The notes beneath the pieces are model-generated. The model worked only from the letters and a program-made list of their open reading frames with translations. It did no database searches and was not told where the DNA came from. 64,000 bases of DNA from Bacteroidota bacterium (lineage in GTDB: Bacteria > Bacteroidota > Ignavibacteria > UBA10030 > UBA8401), in NCBI GenBank assembly GCA_041658205.1, contig JBBAAO010000001.1:248001-312000 (forward strand), in the 5' to 3' direction. The number at the start of each line of letters is the position of its first letter. Within the stretch, counting starts at the first letter, position 1. Shown piece by piece: positions 59,343-64,000 of the stretch. The position numbers and the translations under genes are program-made.

Positions 59343-60443
59343 ATGAAAGTACCATTTGTCGATGCAGTGAGAAATTATCATTTAATTAAAGATGAAATAG
59401 ATGCAGCCTATCATTCTGTTATGGAGCGGGGCGATTATATAGACAGGGATGATCTTAAAAAATTTGAAGATAACCTTGCAAAATTTGTTGGAACAAAATA
59501 TGCTGTCGGATTAAACAGTGGTTATGATGCATTACATATGTCGTTAAGGGCGGCAAATGTCGGAGTAGGAGATGAAGTGATCGTTCCAGCCCATACTTTT
59601 GTTGCCACATGTTCAGCTGTCTCAAATGTTGGAGCAATCCCTGTATTAGTGGATGTCACGAAAGATTTTAATATCGATGTATCGAAAATAGAAGAGGTTA
59701 TCACCTCAAAAACAAAAGCAATAATTCCGGTTCATCTTAGTGGCTGGATGTCAGATATGCCAACAATACTGAAAATTGCTGGAAAATATAATTTAGCAGT
59801 GATCGAAGATGCGTGCCAAAGCCTGGGTTCGAGTATCAACGGAAAAGGTGCTGGTTCATGGGGATTAACTGGATGTTATAGTTTTTACCCATTTAAAATC
59901 CTAGGCGGATATGGTGATGGTGGTGCAATCACGACGGATAGTGAAGAAGTAGCACAATTTGCTCGAAGGATGCGTTATAATGGAGAGGACAGGTTATCGG
60001 GAGAATATTTTGGGCATGGGTTTACATGTTTATTGGATAATTTACAGGCTGCATTTCTTGATGTCAAATTGCGTCATTTTAATAATTGGATAGTACGAAG
60101 AAAAGAGATTGCGAAAATATACTTTGACGGATTGTCGGATTTACAAGATTTAATGCTGCCGCATTATGATAAACCTGGTTTTGATCACGTGTATCAAAAC
60201 TATACTGTGCGCGCTAAACAAGGGAATGATTTTTCCGAATTTTTAAAGAAGAATGATATTGGCGTGTTAACACAATTTAGAAAGCCTTATTATAAACACG
60301 CAGGGTTAAAGCTTGTTGATAGAGGGTTTCCAGAAACTGAAGCACTAAGCCGTGAAGTCTGCTCGCTTCCTATGAATGTTGAAATTAATGATGAAGAAAT
60401 TCAGTATGTCATCAAAGTTGTGCGTTCTTTCTATGGAAAATAA
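59343..60443 (+). CDS. DegT/DnrJ/EryC1/StrS-family sugar aminotransferase (FdtB/QdtB-like)
   Basis: A 366-residue PLP enzyme with K185 in FYPFKILGGYGDGG, D157 in VIEDACQSLG and NSGYDALHMSL. The form resembles dTDP-3-keto-6-deoxyhexose aminotransferases (FdtB/QdtB group). No cupin isomerase of the FdtA type is adjacent; the locus's only cupin is at 40445. RBS GGAGAA precedes the start. Confidence 0.88.
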   Translation: MKVPFVDAVRNYHLIKDEIDAAYHSVMERGDYIDRDDLKKFEDNLAKFVGTKYAVGLNSGYDALHMSLRAANVGVGDEVIVPAHTFVATCSAVSNVGAIPVLVDVTKDFNIDVSKIEEVITSKTKAIIPVHLSGWMSDMPTILKIAGKYNLAVIEDACQSLGSSINGKGAGSWGLTGCYSFYPFKILGGYGDGGAITTDSEEVAQFARRMRYNGEDRLSGEYFGHGFTCLLDNLQAAFLDVKLRHFNNWIVRRKEIAKIYFDGLSDLQDLMLPHYDKPGFDHVYQNYTVRAKQGNDFSEFLKKNDIGVLTQFRKPYYKHAGLKLVDRGFPETEALSREVCSLPMNVEINDEEIQYVIKVVRSFYGK

Positions 60444-60503
60444 TACGATCGCTTGGAAATTATTGTCATATCTTCATATAAATAAAATTACTGGAATTAA
60501 AAA

Positions 60504-61658
60504 ATGGAAATAATGAAAGCTTCGCACAAAATTATCCAATCAGAAATTCGTAATATGTCAATAGAATGTGCGAAGGTTGGTGGAATTAATCTTTCCCAGG
60601 GTTTTTCTGATACGGAACTGGATCCCATTATTGCAACAGCTGCAAAAGAAGCAATCGATCGAGGAATAAATCACTATACGAGATTTGATGGAATAACAGA
60701 ACTGCGAACAGCGATTTCTGAGAAACTTCGATACTACAATAAGATAAATGCAGACCCCGAAAACGAGATTATTGTAACGAGTGGGTCAACTGCAGCGTTA
60801 TTTTGTGTGTTCTTTGCACTAATGAAGCCACAGGATGAAGTTATTTTATTTGAGCCATATTATGGCTACCATCTGAATACGATTTATGCAGTCAATATTA
60901 ATCCGATTTTTTTTAGATTACCCGAACCCGATTGGAAAATTGACTTCGATGCTCTGGAAAAAACTATTACATCAAAAACAAAGGCCATAATTCTAAACAC
61001 TCCAACAAACCCGTCAGGGAAGATATTTACGCGTGAAGAGATTCTAGCAATCGGCCGAATAGCAAAAAAACATGGCATCTATGTCATCACAGATGAAATT
61101 TATGAATATTTTTTGTACGATGGTGCTGAACATGTCAGTCCTGGTTCAATTGATGAGATTAAAGATAATGTGATTACGATCTCCGGATACTCAAAGACAT
61201 TTAGCATAACAGGATGGCGTATTGGTTATATCGCCTGTAGTAAAAATATTTCGCAAGTGATCGGATATGTTCACGATCTTATATATGTCTGTGCACCAGC
61301 ACCATTACAGGCCGGCGTGGCCGAAGGTGTAAAAAAATTAACCGATCAATTTTATCATAAACTTCAGACCGCATATACTAAGAAGCGGGAATTATTGTGC
61401 AATGCTTTAAATGACAGCGGACTCACACCGATAGTTCCCAAAGGGGCATATTACATTTTAGCAGACATTTCAAAAATTGATGGAAATACGAGTAAAGAAA
61501 AAACGATGAATTTCCTTAATAAAACACGAATTGCTGCTGTGCCAGGCGAAGCGTTTTATCATGACATGCATGGTAATAACATCGCACGTTTTTGTTTCGC
61601 TAAGCGTGATCACGTTCTTGAAGAAGCAGCTGCGATATTGTCAAAAATTAAATATTAG
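60504..61658 (+). CDS. class I/II PLP aminotransferase (AspC-like)
   Basis: A 384-residue fold-type I aminotransferase: SQGFSDTELDP, SGSTAALFCVFFAL, NTPTNPSGKIF, ITDEIYEYFLYDG and PLP lysine K231 in SGYSKTFSITGWRIGY. Uses an amino acid or 2-oxo-acid. Beside a TPP E1 pair and a sugar aminotransferase, it may prepare an amino-acyl or keto-acid decoration for the glycan (inference). Confidence 0.88.
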   Translation: MEIMKASHKIIQSEIRNMSIECAKVGGINLSQGFSDTELDPIIATAAKEAIDRGINHYTRFDGITELRTAISEKLRYYNKINADPENEIIVTSGSTAALFCVFFALMKPQDEVILFEPYYGYHLNTIYAVNINPIFFRLPEPDWKIDFDALEKTITSKTKAIILNTPTNPSGKIFTREEILAIGRIAKKHGIYVITDEIYEYFLYDGAEHVSPGSIDEIKDNVITISGYSKTFSITGWRIGYIACSKNISQVIGYVHDLIYVCAPAPLQAGVAEGVKKLTDQFYHKLQTAYTKKRELLCNALNDSGLTPIVPKGAYYILADISKIDGNTSKEKTMNFLNKTRIAAVPGEAFYHDMHGNNIARFCFAKRDHVLEEAAAILSKIKY

Positions 61659-61663
61659 TTAAA

Positions 61664-63253
61664 ATGCGGAATAAGTATTACATACTTGTTCTGCTTTTCG
61701 CTCCCATCGTTCTTCCAGCACAAAATCAACTACTCCCTCTTGAGCATTCATTAAATAACCGTGTATTACAGTCATCAATTCGTTTAAGTAGAATTGTTCA
61801 CACCTCAGTAAAACCGCTTGAAGTAATTGATGTGAATGATGGACTAATCCGTGATTCCGTTATATTTAGACACATTGAATGGATACCGGATAGTTCTAGT
61901 TGGATTCTGAATAAAATATATAATGAGCATTTACTAAGTTATTCAAACGAAAGTTATTCCGTTTTTGCCGATTTTTTACCAGATCTCCAAATCGGTTATG
62001 ATTTCAACAATAATCGGAATTCACTTTTAAATTCAAGGGGATTTGCTTTTGGTGGTTCTGTTGAAAACAGCTTCTCATTTTACTCAGAATTATTTGAAAA
62101 TCAGGCAATATTTCCGAAATATATTGATTCGTATATTAGACAAAATTCGATTATACCTGGTCAAGGCTTTCTTAAATTTTATGGCTCAAAGGGATTTGAT
62201 TTTGCTTATTCTTCTGCGTCAGTTTCTTATAGGCCGACTCAATATTTAGGAATCACAGCGGGACACGGCAAGCATTTTATTGGTGATGGGTACCGTTCAA
62301 TGATATTATCGGATAATTCTTTTAATTATCCCTTTATTAAATTCACTGCTGATATTTGGAAAGTAAAATATTTTGTGATGTGGACGGAATTTCTCAATAT
62401 TACTTCTCCGAAAGGAACGGAGAGTTTTTCAACTGAAAAAAAGAATGGTGTCTTTCACTATTTGGATGCAGCAGTATCACAAGATTTCTCAATTGGTTTA
62501 TTTGAAGGATTAATTTGGACGGTAACAGAAAATGGTTTTGAGTGGAATTATCTGAATCCGATTATATTTTTTAGACCAGTCGATTTTGCAATTGGGTCAC
62601 CTGCAAACGTTGTTGTTGGTGTTAATACAAGTTTTAAATTATTTCAAAACCAATTATTCTATGGTCAAATGCTTTTGGATGAAATGACTATTGATGAGTT
62701 TATAAAAAATAAAGGTTATTGGGGTAATAAATACGGTCTACAATTTGGTTTTAAATCATTTTATTGTTTTGGGTATCAAAATTTGTTTTTGCAATCAGAA
62801 ATAAATCTTGCTTCACCATTTACGTATTCACATTCAATCCCCCTAAAAAATTACGGTCATTATAACCAGAGTTTAGCGCACCCACTTGGTGCTAATTTTT
62901 ACGAATATGTTGGCATAGCCAGTTATTATTTTGATCGGTATGATTTACGGCTGCAACTCAATTATGCACGATTTGGAACTGATTCCTCCCTTGTAACCAA
63001 TTACGGCGGCGATATTTATAAATCGTATAACACAAGAGCTAAAGATTACGGAAATTCTATTGGTCAGGGAATAAGCAATACATTAATGTATGCAGATGCA
63101 AAGGCTGCCTATATATTAAATCCGCTAACAAATCTTCGTTTTGAATTATCTCTCACCTATCGCTCTCTAAAAACAGAGAGCATCACAAATAATACAATCT
63201 GGTTCAGTTTTGGTATTCGGAGTTCGTTTAGAAATCTTTACTACGATTTTTAG
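61664..63253 (+). CDS. Wzi/RemB-like capsule-assembly outer-membrane protein
   Basis: A 529-residue protein with a signal peptide (about 1-19). The mature part is a long beta-barrel: GITAGHGKHFIGDGYRSMILSDNSFNYPFIKFTADIWKVKYF and repeated aromatic-alternating strands, ending in SFRNLYYDF. This is the pattern of the Wzi/capsule-assembly and RemB gliding-associated family. It would anchor or organise the polysaccharide at the outer membrane. Last gene of the locus. Confidence 0.82.
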   Translation: MRNKYYILVLLFAPIVLPAQNQLLPLEHSLNNRVLQSSIRLSRIVHTSVKPLEVIDVNDGLIRDSVIFRHIEWIPDSSSWILNKIYNEHLLSYSNESYSVFADFLPDLQIGYDFNNNRNSLLNSRGFAFGGSVENSFSFYSELFENQAIFPKYIDSYIRQNSIIPGQGFLKFYGSKGFDFAYSSASVSYRPTQYLGITAGHGKHFIGDGYRSMILSDNSFNYPFIKFTADIWKVKYFVMWTEFLNITSPKGTESFSTEKKNGVFHYLDAAVSQDFSIGLFEGLIWTVTENGFEWNYLNPIIFFRPVDFAIGSPANVVVGVNTSFKLFQNQLFYGQMLLDEMTIDEFIKNKGYWGNKYGLQFGFKSFYCFGYQNLFLQSEINLASPFTYSHSIPLKNYGHYNQSLAHPLGANFYEYVGIASYYFDRYDLRLQLNYARFGTDSSLVTNYGGDIYKSYNTRAKDYGNSIGQGISNTLMYADAKAAYILNPLTNLRFELSLTYRSLKTESITNNTIWFSFGIRSSFRNLYYDF

Positions 63254-63320
63254 TATATCTATTTCATTTCTTCGAAAGAATCTCGGTTAGTATTCTTTAG
63301 TGTATAATAGCAATCTGAGG

Positions 63321-63507
63321 GCGTGCGTTACCTGCCCACCAGATATATTTTTTGGTGGCAGCGGGAAATTCGTCCGTCTATATTTGTGCGGACTTCTTTT
63401 CTTGAGCCGATACGAATTGTTTCTTCGGAACGGCATTCCTTCGGAACTCCGTCAAGAAAAGAAGAGAATGAGGAATTTTGTTGTTTTATCAATGTATTTT
63501 GGACAAG
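63321..63507 (-). repeat. family II repeat, partial and rearranged copy 3
   Basis: Shares with copy 2 the GCGTGCGTTA start, the TTCGTCCG..GCGGACTTCTTTTCTTG segment, CTCCGTCAAGAAAAGAAGAG and the end TGTATTTTGGACAAG. The loop of the 12-bp stem is expanded by about 45 bases (63406-63448), and a CCACCAGATATATTTTTTGGTGG hairpin is inserted near 63337. The other half of the element is missing. Confidence 0.75.
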
Positions 63508-64000
63508 TGTGATTTCATGTAATGATCTAAAATTTTTGAAAAGATGAGTTTTTTCACTCTATTGAAATGAGTATTGAAAAAAAGAAATCTTAAAATACTG
63601 TCAAATACAGAAGTTTTTATCAACAAGAATATAATATGTCATTAAGCTGGCGATAATTTTATACTTCATTCTTCTATTCTAATGATTATTATCATATATT
63701 TGGTCACCCAGTGATATCAATAAACTTGTGTTAAATTGATTTTCTGAAACAGTTACTGGAAGTCGTCTAAAAAATGAATTTTAGTTGTCATTCTGAAAAA
63801 CGACCAAGAGATCCATCTCTGTGTGGGGATGAGGAATGTCGGTTTTCATTTTAGACACTTTGTTTTTAAAGTAGCTTTGTGAACAAAGTGTTAATGAGAT
63901 CTCCCTGCCCGACTGACATATCTATCTCACAATCAGTGGACAGGTCATCCTGGCAAGGCCAAACTTATGGCGGAAACAAGCGGGATCGAAATAACAATAA
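63508..64000. other. intergenic region downstream of the polysaccharide locus
   Basis: No convincing ORF. An inverted repeat ACACTTTGTT (63855-63864) / AACAAAGTGT (63882-63891) with a 17-base loop is present. The stretch from about 63787 (TGTCATTCTGAAAAACGACC, GAGATCC, GAGATCTCC) resembles intergenic palindromic repeats common in many genomes. Nothing else identified up to the window end. Confidence 0.45.

Noticed and set aside
63300..63547. Two overlapping open frames of about 70 codons
   Set aside because: They coincide with the partial family II copy; an artefact of repeat sequence.

Overview
The window looks like a chromosome segment from a member of the Bacteroidota/Chlorobi lineage, most probably Ignavibacteria-like. 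The main evidence is a secreted 754-residue protein ending in a type A type-IX-secretion sorting domain with the NYPNPFNPST motif. Supporting evidence is the NamZ-type (DUF1343) enzyme, many SPII lipoproteins and a Wzi/RemB-like outer-membrane protein. The assignment is inference; no rRNA is present. Where a promoter is readable (vapBC, tRNA) it is TTGnnA-17-TATATT, and several genes have GGAG-type ribosome sites.

Layout. 1-2300 (minus): an operon for an outer-membrane barrel with an N-terminal CxxCH haem site plus three small haem-binding exported proteins (one cut by the window edge). 2430-5527 (minus): a MoxR-type AAA+ ATPase and a VWA protein, separated by a repeat. 5618-17173 (plus): housekeeping and envelope genes: a GT9 glycosyltransferase, glutamate dehydrogenase with a Lys-rich tail, two MORN-type lipoproteins, NamZ, a CsgG/FlgT-like protein, aroQ, a HAD phosphatase and acpS. 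17176-23447 (minus): a T9SS-exported M23-like protein, a GDPD, adk, a GxxExxY gene broken by an in-frame TAG, and rlmN. 23994-29671 (plus): an LPP20-like exported protein, vapBC with a clear operator, and uvrA carrying an in-frame palindrome. A tRNA with CAT anticodon (probably Ile2) follows.

30404-63253 (plus) is one long surface-polysaccharide locus. It starts with an aminotransferase and a UDP-sugar dehydrogenase followed by a frameshifted WbpB-like oxidoreductase. After a repeat-rich junction come Wza/SLBB export, Wzz, a GDPD/HAD/nucleotidyltransferase/cupin/nucleotidyltransferase cassette, Wzx, Wzy, about six glycosyltransferases, five methyltransferase-like proteins, a PglC-type initiating phosphoglycosyltransferase, a TPP-dependent E1 alpha/beta pair without E2/E3, two PLP aminotransferases and a Wzi-like protein. 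This gives a near-complete Wzx/Wzy-type assembly line. The central part is visibly more AT-rich than the first half of the window.

The most unusual content is non-coding. Family I (five copies, about 235-271 bp) has terminal inverted repeats ACTGATGTTACGCA/TGCGTAACATCAGT and four short hairpins at a pitch of about 50 bp. Stem changes are mostly compensatory or wobble, and all copies point the same way as neighbouring transcription. Family II (two full copies of about 332 bp and one partial) has TCCAAAATA-type ends and nested hairpins. Neither has a credible ORF; both look like non-autonomous mobile elements and/or structured RNAs. I do not recognise either as a named family.
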